From positions 3,171,001-3,235,000 of the forward strand of contig NZ_CP014335.1 in the NCBI RefSeq assembly GCF_001610955.1: a stretch of 64,000 nt of DNA, written 5' to 3'. Position numbers and translations under genes: made by a program. This document shows, piece after piece, positions 56,726 through 64,000 of the stretch (position 1 is its first letter; every line of letters begins with the position of its first letter). This DNA comes from Geobacillus thermoleovorans (GTDB taxonomy: Bacteria > Bacillota > Bacilli > Bacillales > Anoxybacillaceae). The notes under the pieces are model-generated. The model had not been told where the DNA came from. It worked only from the letters and a program-made list of their open reading frames with translations, and did not search any database.

Positions 56726-57447
56726 GCGATTCACCTCCTTGTCTATCAATATTCACATCATAGACAAGGAAAGAAGAAAATATTCAGCTCACTTTATGAT
56801 GTGGCTGAATAGTTACCCTTATTCCATTCCCTGCTTGATTCAAGCAGATGCTGATCTTGGACTGGTAATATTTTTGTATCAACAATTATATTGTTAAATT
56901 TAAACTTAGCGATGCACATAAGTTCTCCGTAACCATTCTGTAAAACGTGAAGTTGAAAGTTGCGTTTATTTTCTTTAGATAAAATTTTTTTCACTTCAAT
57001 TTTGGTGGGTGTAAAAATAAGAATATTCCCTAAAGTATAAGGAGACTTATGGAGATTAAAATTAGACCACTTCTTAATGTACTGAGCAATTTCATCAAAT
57101 AACTGTGGTTGTTCATCTATCATCTTTTCGACCCATTGTTTGTCCATTGTAATGAATTCCTTATAATTACAACATAACGCCACATACGGATTTTTATCGT
57201 GTTGTGATGGTAAAAATCCCTCTGCATGACAATGATAAGAAATCTCTTCCAGATCAAGCGTATCAATCCAAGATTCTTTAAATACTATGGTTCCAGCAGA
57301 TAACTTTTCTTCTTGATAAATTGTTCTATGGATCGGATAATCATCAAATCCATCATGATAAATTCGCATTATTTCTTGATTATTATAAAAGAATTGTTGT
57401 TTTATCAAAGAGAAACACCTTCTTTTTTAAGACTACTTACTTTTAAA

Positions 57448-59280
57448 CTATTGATTCACTGCTGAGTTTACAGAACCCTTCGACATAAACCGACTATTCG
57501 CAATCCCCAACAATCTTGCCTTAACCTCTTCTTTGTCCATCTCTTCAAACCGCTCCATAAAGTCTTGAAGAACTTTCTCTTCCACCGCTGTTGCTTTCCC
57601 AATAAATATTTTCGGAAACACCTGCTCTGGATGGACTTCGTTTTCATTAAGCAGCTCTTCAAACAGCTTTTCGCCAGGACGAATGCCGGTGAATTCGATA
57701 CCGATTTCTTCGACGGTATAGCCGGATAGTTTGATTAAGTTTTTCGCGAGATCGACGATTTTGACCGGTTCACCCATGTCGAGGACAAAGATTTCGCCGC
57801 CTTTGGCAAGCGCCCCGGCTTGGATGACGAGGCAGGACGCTTCGGGAATGGTCATGAAGTAGCGTGTCATGTCCGGGTGGGTGACGGTGACTGGGCCGCC
57901 TGCTTGGATTTGTTTTTTGAACAGCGGGATGACGCTGCCACGGCTCCCCAAGACGTTTCCAAAGCGGACGGCGACGAATTTCGTTTTGCTTTGTTTGTCG
58001 AGCTGCTGGATGAGCATTTCGGCGAACCGCTTGGTCGCTCCCATGACGTTTGTCGGGTTGACGGCTTTGTCTGAAGAGATAAGGACAAACGTATGTACCC
58101 CGAATGTATCGGCGGCTTCGGCAACATTTTTCGTGCCGAAAATGTTGTTTTTGACCGCCTCTTTCGGATTGTATTCCATGAGCGGCACGTGCTTATGGGC
58201 GGCGGCATGGTAGACGACATCTGGCTTATGTTCTTCCATCACTTCAAACATGCGTGTGCGGTCTTGGATGTCGCCAATGACAGGGACGATTTCGATTTGG
58301 CCTTTATATTGATGGCGGAGTTCCATGTCGATTTGGTAAATGCTGTTTTCGCCATGGCCGAGAAGGACGAGTTTTTTCGGCCGAAATTGACATACTTGGC
58401 GGCAAATTTCCGAGCCGATCGAGCCCCCAGCTCCCGTGACTAAAATCGTTTTGTTTTCGATATAGCTTGCGATGCTTTCGATATCGAGTTCGACCGGTTC
58501 GCGGCCGAGCAAGTCCTCGACTTGGACGTCGCGGAATTGGCTGACCGATACTTTGCCGGTGACGATGTCTTCGAGTTTCGGGACGATTTGCGTTTTGGCG
58601 TTCGTTTTGGCGCATTGCTCGAAAATGCGGTTCAACTGTTTTTTTGTCAACGACGGAATGGCGATAATAATCTGTTCGATCCGCAACGTTTGGACGATGT
58701 CCTCGATGTCTTCCGTTGTTCCGAGCACGGGAATCCCGAAAAATTGCAGCTTTTGTTTGTTTGGGTCATCGTCAATAAAAACGACGGGCTTTAACTCCGC
58801 TTCCGGGTTATTGAGGAGCTGGCGCACGACCATCATGCCCGCCGCCCCCGCGCCGATGATCATCGTCCGCCGTTTATTGACATCCGATTTGATATAGCGG
58901 TCACGGAACACGCGCCAGACGAAGCGCGAGCCGCCAATTGAAAGAATGTGAATCATCCACGTGATCATTAATGCGCGAGCGTAGATGTCATGGAACACGG
59001 CAAACTGCACGGCCGCTGTGGTCATAACCGACAGTGTGACCGCTTTGATAATCGCCGTCAGTTCACCGATGCTTGCGTATTCCCACGCTTTATGGTATAA
59101 GCGATAAACAAATGCGAACAGGTGATGACTCACCAACAGGGTGACCGCCGACAAGAGAATCGGCTTATGTTCCAATATCTCTACATGTGGATAAAGCGTA
59201 AACACGCTAATATAAATCGCTGTCAGCACAATCGCTGAATCGAGCAGCACTAAAAACGTCAATCGATGTCGATACGCCAA
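57448..59280 (-). CDS. pglF: UDP-GlcNAc 4,6-dehydratase, PglF/CapD/WbpM type
   Basis: A 610-residue membrane-anchored enzyme: four N-terminal hydrophobic helices, a CoA/NAD-binding-like domain (MIIGAGAAGMMVVRQLL), then the SDR catalytic domain with TGAGGSIGSEICRQV and the SSDKAVNPTNVMGATKR active site. It makes UDP-4-keto-6-deoxy-GlcNAc, the substrate of the aminotransferase at 34524. Its 3' end is duplicated at 52207-52716. The start at 59280 has GGGGGACGCAAG ahead of it. Confidence 0.93.
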   Translation of the reverse strand: MAYRHRLTFLVLLDSAIVLTAIYISVFTLYPHVEILEHKPILLSAVTLLVSHHLFAFVYRLYHKAWEYASIGELTAIIKAVTLSVMTTAAVQFAVFHDIYARALMITWMIHILSIGGSRFVWRVFRDRYIKSDVNKRRTMIIGAGAAGMMVVRQLLNNPEAELKPVVFIDDDPNKQKLQFFGIPVLGTTEDIEDIVQTLRIEQIIIAIPSLTKKQLNRIFEQCAKTNAKTQIVPKLEDIVTGKVSVSQFRDVQVEDLLGREPVELDIESIASYIENKTILVTGAGGSIGSEICRQVCQFRPKKLVLLGHGENSIYQIDMELRHQYKGQIEIVPVIGDIQDRTRMFEVMEEHKPDVVYHAAAHKHVPLMEYNPKEAVKNNIFGTKNVAEAADTFGVHTFVLISSDKAVNPTNVMGATKRFAEMLIQQLDKQSKTKFVAVRFGNVLGSRGSVIPLFKKQIQAGGPVTVTHPDMTRYFMTIPEASCLVIQAGALAKGGEIFVLDMGEPVKIVDLAKNLIKLSGYTVEEIGIEFTGIRPGEKLFEELLNENEVHPEQVFPKIFIGKATAVEEKVLQDFMERFEEMDKEEVKARLLGIANSRFMSKGSVNSAVNQ

Positions 59281-59304
59281 CGCTTGCGTCCCCCTTCACC
59301 ATAA

Positions 59305-59583
59305 TCAAAAACGAACCTTGTGGATGACGGCTCGTTGTACGTTCATATGTTGCTTTGTTTTTTCTACGATGTTCTCCATCAACTCAAGCAAATCATCTCG
59401 CAGCTCCTCATTCTGCACCGCAAACTCAATCGTCGTTTTCATAAACCCGAGCTTCTCCCCAACGTCGTACCGCTTGCCTTCGAATTCATAGGCGAAGACG
59501 CATTGAATTTCGTTCAGTTTTTGAATCGCGTCGGTGAGCTGGATTTCGCCGCCGAGACCATCGCTTTGTGCACTTTTTTCAAT
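59305..59583 (-). pseudogene. 3' fragment of a second galU
   Basis: The frame [17 protein letters not shown], then [18 protein letters not shown] and [16 protein letters not shown], matches the C-terminal quarter of GalU (intact copy at 14217). Upstream homology stops after EKSAQSDGL. It ends with TGA at 59305-59307, 25 bases before the pglF-like gene. It is a remnant of an earlier galU-pglF order in the polysaccharide locus. Confidence 0.85.
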
Positions 59584-59610
59584 TGATGGAACCCCCTATG
59601 TATTTTGGCT

Positions 59611-59666
59611 CATATGCCCCCGCGCATCGGTGCAACCGCAGCTGCGCCGATGCGCCGATGCATATG
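59611..59666. repeat. Large imperfect palindrome
   Basis: CATATGC (59611-59617) and GCGCATCGG (59622-59630) pair with CCGATGCGC (59647-59655) and GCATATG (59660-59666). The folded arm is a strong cruciform-type hairpin at the break point between the galU fragment and the next gene. Confidence 0.6.
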
Positions 59667-59670
59667 GGCA

Positions 59671-59695
59671 TAAAAAACAGCCCCTTTTTGGGACT
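59671..59695 (-). terminator. Terminator of the coiled-coil gene
   Basis: AGTCCC-AAAAA-GGGGCT on the minus strand followed by TTTTTT, overlapping the stop codon at 59695. Confidence 0.7.
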
Positions 59696-60291
59696 TAGTT
59701 TGGCATTTTTGATTTCAGGTTTAAAATTTCTTTTTCATGATCGATCAGTTTGTCGAACATCACATCGGATCGGCGCTGCAAGTACGAGACGGTGACATCG
59801 ACGGATTTTCTGATGCTCGTGACATCGTTTAAAATGAGTGCTTGATTGTGTTTGGAAACGCGCAGCTCTTCGAGGATTCGTTCTTGCGTCTGCTTGATGC
59901 CGGCCATCTCGTGTTCTAATGTTTGTTGGCCTGCTTGCAACTGGACAATGTCTTTTTGAATTTGGGAAACCGTCGTTTCCAATGTCCGTTGTCCTTCTTG
60001 GAGCTGGACGACATCACGCTGCAATGCTTTCTGGCCTTCTTGGAGCTGAATGACATCACGCTGCAACGCCTTCTGCCCTTCTTGGAGCTGGGCAACATCC
60101 TTTTGAATTTGGGAAACCGTGGTTTCTAATGTCCGTTGACCTTCTTGCAGTTGGGTGACTTCCTTCTGAAGCTGGAATACGTTTTGGCGAATGTGTCCGA
60201 CTGTGCCTTCCAACCGCTCGAGCCTGTCGTGGACTGGTTTCAGTTCTTCTTGCAAGACGGAGCGGAGCAATTCTTTCAGCTCTTGGCTCAT
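59695..60291 (-). CDS. Coiled-coil repeat protein
   Basis: A 198-residue protein, nearly all heptads. Units such as VTQLQEGQRTLETTVSQIQK and VIQLQEGQKALQRD repeat about six times, with two almost identical adjacent units at the DNA level near 59990-60070. No signal peptide or membrane segment. Such proteins occur next to nuclease-like genes of the Rpn type in Bacillaceae, but here no catalytic domain is present. GGAGGTGAAGCG precedes the ATG. Confidence 0.8.
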   Translation of the reverse strand: MSQELKELLRSVLQEELKPVHDRLERLEGTVGHIRQNVFQLQKEVTQLQEGQRTLETTVSQIQKDVAQLQEGQKALQRDVIQLQEGQKALQRDVVQLQEGQRTLETTVSQIQKDIVQLQAGQQTLEHEMAGIKQTQERILEELRVSKHNQALILNDVTSIRKSVDVTVSYLQRRSDVMFDKLIDHEKEILNLKSKMPN

Positions 60292-60338
60292 CGCTTCACC
60301 TCCTTGCCACCATTATAGCATGGCGCGGCAGGAAAACG

Positions 60339-60902
60339 TTACAACGTGTATTCTCCTTGTCCGGAGTCATTCAGTGGAATGCGTTGATGAGGAACTTCAT
60401 GCCCCAAAATGACAAGGCTTGGATCATCCCAGTCCGCATACGGCGGCTTCTTCACGGGTTTGCCCACCGGCTGCCGAAACAAAGCTGGATCTGGCGAGTT
60501 TTTCGATAAATGGTCATCCCGGTAGGCCGTGTATACACATATTTTTGAAAAAGGCGGAAGATCCAAAAGCCCTCTTAACATATAGGCATGAAGGATGCCA
60601 CCTTCGAACTGCCGTTTCGCCTTTTCCCAACTGTCCTCTCCTACCGTTTTTTTACATTCAAAAATGTGCAGTTCCCAACGTTGCTCCTCTCTTTTGACAA
60701 AGACGATGCCATCGGGGGTGTTTTTTGTTCGAAGATAAGGGAACCCTCTGTTGGGTTTGATCGAAAACACCACTGCTTCGTTGGAACAATGGAGCGTTAA
60801 TCGAGCTTCTCCTGATTTTTCCTGCTCAATAACATATAACGTTCCACCTGTTTCCCCCGTTTTCTCATAAAAGCTTCGCTCAAGGTATTCGAGGTTATTC
60901 AT
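60339..60902 (-). CDS. Putative PD-(D/E)XK-fold nuclease, partner of the upstream ATPase
   Basis: From ATG 60902 the 187-residue protein has PDGIVFVKREEQRWELHIFE then CKK: D64, a beta-hairpin and E82-C-K84, fitting the D...ExK core, followed by a helix WEKAKRQFEGG. The fold call is inference. The ATG lies inside the ATPase stop region (8-base overlap), so translation is coupled. Same organisation as 12427-14174, but sequences are not obviously homologous outside the motif. Confidence 0.65.
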   Translation of the reverse strand: MNNLEYLERSFYEKTGETGGTLYVIEQEKSGEARLTLHCSNEAVVFSIKPNRGFPYLRTKNTPDGIVFVKREEQRWELHIFECKKTVGEDSWEKAKRQFEGGILHAYMLRGLLDLPPFSKICVYTAYRDDHLSKNSPDPALFRQPVGKPVKKPPYADWDDPSLVILGHEVPHQRIPLNDSGQGEYTL

Positions 60903-62265
60903 CCTCTCCATCCTCTTCCCCGATCTGGAATGCATACGTCTCTTCATTCAACTGCAAAATGACTTCGTTGAACGTTTCCGCCGGAAAGCCGTTTTCGGTC
61001 GGAATGAGCGGTGTGATGATCGTGTCTTGGCCTTGCAGGCGGAACTGGTACGCCCTCACCTTTTTCGGATCAATCGCATCCTCATCGACATAACCATACG
61101 TTTTCATCAACTGTTCTCTCTTTGGATGCTGGTGAAGTTTGATCAAATTGTTCACCTGTTGGAACAAAATGTCGCTATGAGTGGTCAGCCATACAGGCAT
61201 GCCTCGGTTGACCAGCTTGACAAGCGCAGTGGCTAATATACGCTGGACGCGTGGATGCAGATGCGCTTCTGCCTCTTCAAAAAAGAGCGAACGATATGTT
61301 GCTTTCGATTTTAAAAATAAAATGAGCGGAGACAGCTCGGTTACGAGCGAAGATGTAACATACAACGGCAAGCGCTCTTGTTTGCCTTGCGGGCAATAGT
61401 AAAACGATGGAATGGGTCCTTTTTCTTGGTCCATGGTCCCGTTGGCAATCTGGGTTTCAATAAACCGTCCGATATCCGCGTATTTAGACTGTCCACTTTC
61501 CTCCAAACGCAACAACGCTTGCAAGAATCGATATACAGGCAAAGTGAAGTCAAGGGATGGTTCCTCATGTTCTTCGTTGATCATCCGTTCCATCATCTCT
61601 TGCACCAGCGCCTTGTAAGACAACATGAACCCTGTTCTCGAAGCGGGCAAATACAGCGCTTCGCCAATGGCCCGCCCTTGGATGCCGCCTTGTCTGGATG
61701 GCGGGTAAAACGGCGATGTGAGCCCATCCATAAGCAAGTTCCACGTAATGTATTGAGCCATGCGATACCGCTCTGTCGCTTGTCCCTTGCTTCGATCCGT
61801 ATACGGGATGCGAATATAGTGTTTCCCCGTCGAAAAACGAGTGCCTTGGAGCGAATCTTTCCTTTCAAAGATGATTCGCAACGGTTCAGAACGGCGGTAG
61901 CGCTCGATGCTTAACGAACCGATCGGAATTTTGCGGCGAAAAATCGTTCTGATCAACTCGCTTTTTTTGTTTCGAAGAACATCATTAAACCATTGGACAA
62001 ACAGCTGCGCTTCACGGTCTTGGATGAGGCAGTCATAGCCGATAGACGATTCAAGAAAGCGATCGATTTCCTTGTACATTGACGTGGTCGGAGGGTCTTT
62101 CGGAAACAGTTTGCGTCCCTCGGACAATACCCCCCAAAGAAGCGACATCATATAGCTTTTGCCGCTGTTGTTGTCGCCGACAAACAACATCAACGGGGCA
62201 ATATCGATTTCCCCCTGTTTGATCTTTCCGAACCGCTCGACCTTTAACGCCCAAGTTTGTTCCAT
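60895..62265 (-). CDS. AAA ATPase of the OLD/ABC-like (AAA_21) type
   Basis: A 456-residue protein with Walker A near the start (GDNNSGKSY, residues 30-38), a long helical middle, a degenerate signature (TSSLVTELSPL), Walker B LFFEEAEAHLHP and the switch WLTTHSDILFQQVNNL. This is the arrangement of single-chain OLD-like ATPases found in nuclease-linked defence operons. It is followed by the nuclease-like gene. A TATAAT box lies upstream at about 62312 on the minus strand. Confidence 0.85.
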   Translation of the reverse strand: MEQTWALKVERFGKIKQGEIDIAPLMLFVGDNNSGKSYMMSLLWGVLSEGRKLFPKDPPTTSMYKEIDRFLESSIGYDCLIQDREAQLFVQWFNDVLRNKKSELIRTIFRRKIPIGSLSIERYRRSEPLRIIFERKDSLQGTRFSTGKHYIRIPYTDRSKGQATERYRMAQYITWNLLMDGLTSPFYPPSRQGGIQGRAIGEALYLPASRTGFMLSYKALVQEMMERMINEEHEEPSLDFTLPVYRFLQALLRLEESGQSKYADIGRFIETQIANGTMDQEKGPIPSFYYCPQGKQERLPLYVTSSLVTELSPLILFLKSKATYRSLFFEEAEAHLHPRVQRILATALVKLVNRGMPVWLTTHSDILFQQVNNLIKLHQHPKREQLMKTYGYVDEDAIDPKKVRAYQFRLQGQDTIITPLIPTENGFPAETFNEVILQLNEETYAFQIGEEDGEDE

Positions 62266-62379
62266 GCGCGTATCGCCTCTCTTTACAAATTACGAGTCCT
62301 CTATCTTTCTATTATAAACGATACGCCTGACTCATAATCACTGATTGGGTAAAAACGAGTGAAAAATCGGGCATCTAAC

Positions 62380-62605
62380 CCGCCCTCACGCCACACCCTC
62401 GACGACGGGCGTCTAAGGTGCCAGGACCGTCATCGTCCCCACCCACGGCATGGCCGAGTGCCTCCATTGATAACGGTAAGGAGACATCACCGAACGAAAC
62501 GGCATCAACGAAGAAAACGGCCTGTCTTTAAGACAAAGAAGCCGCCGCTATGAATCTCTTGCCGCGCGAGCCAAACTGTCTTAAAGAAAGAGCCGCCGCT
62601 ATTGG
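62380..62605 (+). mobile_element. Possible tnpB/omega-RNA relic in a gene-free gap
   Basis: The 630-base gap 62266-62895 holds no supported gene. Within it, CATGGCCGAGTGCCTCCATTG is followed by an AACGG...GCCG hairpin containing GTCTTTAAGAC. The unit TGTCTTTAAGACAAAGAAGC with CGCCGCTAT recurs imperfectly as TGTCTTAAAGAAAGAGC with CGCCGCTAT 54 bases later. The pattern recalls 3' ends of IS605-type tnpB elements; this is from memory. Confidence 0.3.
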
Positions 62606-62895
62606 ATGCCGGTCGACATCATCGCGAATCGTTCTACAAGAAACAAGTCATGTTTCGACAACGAAAGGGCAAAAGAAAAGAAGTATTTCTAAAATTATTT
62701 TATCCTGAATCCGTGACAGAAGTGTATCAAAAATGCTGGAAAACCCAATCATGCCAAAGTATCAACTCAATTCCGAATGTTCACCTATTAGGTGAAGAAC
62801 CCCGAGTGCAATATTTGTTGATTTATCAAGTTTTCTTGGCAGTTTGAACGCGTCTTTATCACGGATTCAGGTTTATATCATACTGCCAACTATTT

Positions 62896-63660
62896 CTAAA
62901 AGAGGCCAAGGAACTTTTTCTTTTTCACCCGCTGTGGTTCGTCGCGGAACACGGCTTGGCCGCGAACGAGCAGCTCGGCGTTCTCTTGGAAGTAGTACAC
63001 CATGTCTGTCCCGTATTCTTTCCGGATCACCTCGTACGCCTCGCGGAGGCGAAACGGCCGCGTTTTCGTGTTGTGGGCGTCCGAGGCGATGAAATGGGCC
63101 AAGTTCGCTTCGATCAGCTGAAACGAGAACGTTTTGATTTTCTTGCCGAAATGGCCCGTAATGCTTGATGCCGTCAGCTGGGCCAAGGCGCCGCGTTTGA
63201 CGAGCTGGTAAAGCCGCTCGGGGGTTTCGATGATCTCGGCGTTTCGCTCCGGATGGGCGATGATCGGGATAAACCCTTTCACTTGGGCATCAAAGAGGAG
63301 TTGCTCCGCATACTTCGGCACATGATCGGGCGGAAATTCGATCAACATGTATGATGTATCGGCAAGCGTCATCACCTCGCCTCGGGCAAGGCCGTCAAGC
63401 AAGTCTCCGTGGATGCGCACTTCTTGGCCTGGAAGCACGTTCAAGGCGATGCCGCGCCGTTTCAATTCGTCATTTAGTTCCGCCGCCAAGGAAAGGACGG
63501 CTGGTCTTGGGTTGTCATGCGTTCCATTTTGATGATGGGGAGTGGCGATGATCGTTGTAATCCCCTCCTTGGCTGCGGCTTGCGCCATGGCGATGGCGTT
63601 CTCCATCGCCGCCGCTCCGTCGTCAACGCCAGGCAAAATATGGCTATGAATGTCGATCAT
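62896..63660 (-). CDS. cpsB: Tyrosine-protein phosphatase CpsB/YwqE (PHP domain)
   Basis: A 254-residue PHP metallophosphatase: DIHSHILPGVDDGA, TPHHQNG, GQEVRIHG, AHPERNAEI and SDAHNTKTRP supply the metal ligands. In Gram-positives it dephosphorylates the tyrosine kinase that controls capsule synthesis. GGAGGAGTGGACG supports ATG 63660. No kinase/Wzz pair is in the window; it may lie beyond the right edge. Confidence 0.93.
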   Translation of the reverse strand: MIDIHSHILPGVDDGAAAMENAIAMAQAAAKEGITTIIATPHHQNGTHDNPRPAVLSLAAELNDELKRRGIALNVLPGQEVRIHGDLLDGLARGEVMTLADTSYMLIEFPPDHVPKYAEQLLFDAQVKGFIPIIAHPERNAEIIETPERLYQLVKRGALAQLTASSITGHFGKKIKTFSFQLIEANLAHFIASDAHNTKTRPFRLREAYEVIRKEYGTDMVYYFQENAELLVRGQAVFRDEPQRVKKKKFLGLF

Positions 63661-63817
63661 CGTCCACTCCTCCTTTTTTCGCTCTACTAAACACCTATTA
63701 TGGTAACATAGGAAAAACAGGCTATCAATGGGTGAGGTTTGTCGAACATTGTCGAAATGGAAGGCAAATTCCACTGATTAGGGGGCAAGCTGGAACGCCC
63801 GCCAATGCGGCTGTCAG

Positions 63818-63846
63818 TTGTCTTCTTTTCGAAAACGGTCTATAAT
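63818..63846 (+). promoter_or_regulatory. Promoter of the LCP gene
   Basis: TTGTCT (63818-63823) and TATAAT (63841-63846) with a 17-base spacer, 48 bases before ATG 63894. Confidence 0.7.
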
Positions 63847-63893
63847 CGAAATGGTATGCACGAAAATTTCTGAATGGAAAAGGAAGAGTGCCC

Positions 63894-64000
63894 ATGAGAG
63901 CAGAACGTCGAAAAAAGAAGAAAACATGGCTCCGCTGGGTGACGGGATTGCTCGTCGTGTTATTCGCTGGAGCAGGAATATTCGCCTATTCCATTTATCA
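63894..64000 (+). CDS. LytR-CpsA-Psr family protein, N-terminus only
   Basis: The frame reads MRAERRKKKKTWLRW followed by a hydrophobic anchor (VTGLLVVLFAGAGIFAYSIY) and leaves the window. A short basic tail plus one membrane helix next to cpsB fits LCP phosphotransferases that attach polymers to the wall. The catalytic domain is not visible, so the call rests on context. Confidence 0.6.
   Translation, partial: MRAERRKKKKTWLRWVTGLLVVLFAGAGIFAYSIY

Larger units (their letters stand above)
55204..56816 (-). mobile_element. IS66-family insertion sequence (single-ORF, ISBst12-like)
   Basis: The 1613-bp element has terminal inverted repeats starting GTAACTATTCA and a perfect 8-bp target duplication CCTTATTC at 55196-55203 and 56817-56824. 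Only the large transposase is encoded, without tnpA/tnpB, as in the ISBst12 subgroup. Confidence 0.93.
54408..57408 (-). pseudogene. Unknown PLD-like gene, first of the cluster, interrupted by IS66
   Basis: The 5' part (57408-56825) starts IKQQFFYNNQEIMRIYHDGF and reaches SREWNK at the IS66 edge. The 3' part resumes NKVDIELYGNNRLVYACYD and runs to 54408. Deleting the IS and one copy of the 8-bp duplication gives one frame of about 460 residues. Near the end, IEPFHDRFLFLINK and FMLGTSFNSFG form a PLD-like motif; WVYDRYFMD lies earlier. The family is unknown to me. The downstream genes may depend on the IS for expression now. Confidence 0.75.

Noticed and set aside
59920..60130. Regular repeats, considered as CRISPR-like
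   Set aside because: They encode heptads of the coiled-coil protein and are contiguous, with no spacers.
62602..62847. 81-codon plus-strand frame
   Set aside because: No ribosome site, no family likeness, and it lies in a region with relic structure.

Overview
The window looks like a chromosomal segment of a thermophilic Bacillaceae, most likely Geobacillus or a close relative. Supporting signs are strong AGGAGG ribosome binding sites, Bacillus-type sigma-A promoters, proteins typical of that group (GtaB/GalU, YwqE/CpsB, YkuD, ComM, EamA, Rpn-type nucleases) and a high load of insertion sequences of the IS630, IS4, IS110, IS66 and IS200-like types. Core genes are GC-rich. The surface-polysaccharide block at 39-58 kb is visibly AT-rich, as expected for acquired DNA. 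I saw no rRNA, tRNA or CRISPR array.

Layout. 1-5 kb: three SEC-C metal-binding proteins. 5.2-9.8 kb: a SWIM zinc-finger protein, an SNF2 helicase and a tiny basic protein in one operon. 10.2-22 kb: a carbohydrate region with two DUF1861 paralogues, a GH130 phosphorylase, an ABC sugar importer and a LacI regulator with recognisable operators. Inside it lies a co-directional run galU - AAA ATPase - nuclease-like - DUF488 - macro domain. 22-31.6 kb: single genes, including two Rpn-like nucleases, an exporter, an L,D-transpeptidase, an acetyltransferase, a frameshifted DUF262 (GmrSD-like) gene and a DUF3467 / unknown / DUF2283 trio. 31.7-34.3 kb: a REP-associated IS200-like transposase next to a frameshifted comM, bracketed by two fossil galE tails.

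34.5-59.6 kb is a Wzx/Wzy-type exopolysaccharide locus transcribed leftward. Its living part has a PglC/PglD/PglE/PglF set (UDP-N,N'-diacetylbacillosamine synthesis and priming transfer), GalE, two glycosyltransferases, a Wzy-like polymerase and a Wzx flippase. Its dead part is a decayed set for a UDP-diacetamido-mannuronic acid-type sugar: wbpA, wbpE, wbpI/wecB and wbpD remnants, plus a glycosyltransferase split by an IS4 element. Between two copies of the pglF-like 3' end sits an AT-rich cluster of three unknown genes, two with phospholipase-D-like motifs; the first gene is cut by an IS66 element with a perfect 8-bp target duplication.

59.6-64 kb: a coiled-coil repeat protein, a second ATPase plus PD-(D/E)XK-like pair, the CpsB/YwqE phosphatase and the start of a divergent LytR-CpsA-Psr gene. 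The best candidates for an undescribed system are the two ATPase/nuclease-like pairs, which share architecture at 12.4-14.2 and 60.3-62.3 kb, and the three-gene PLD-like cluster at 52.8-57.4 kb.
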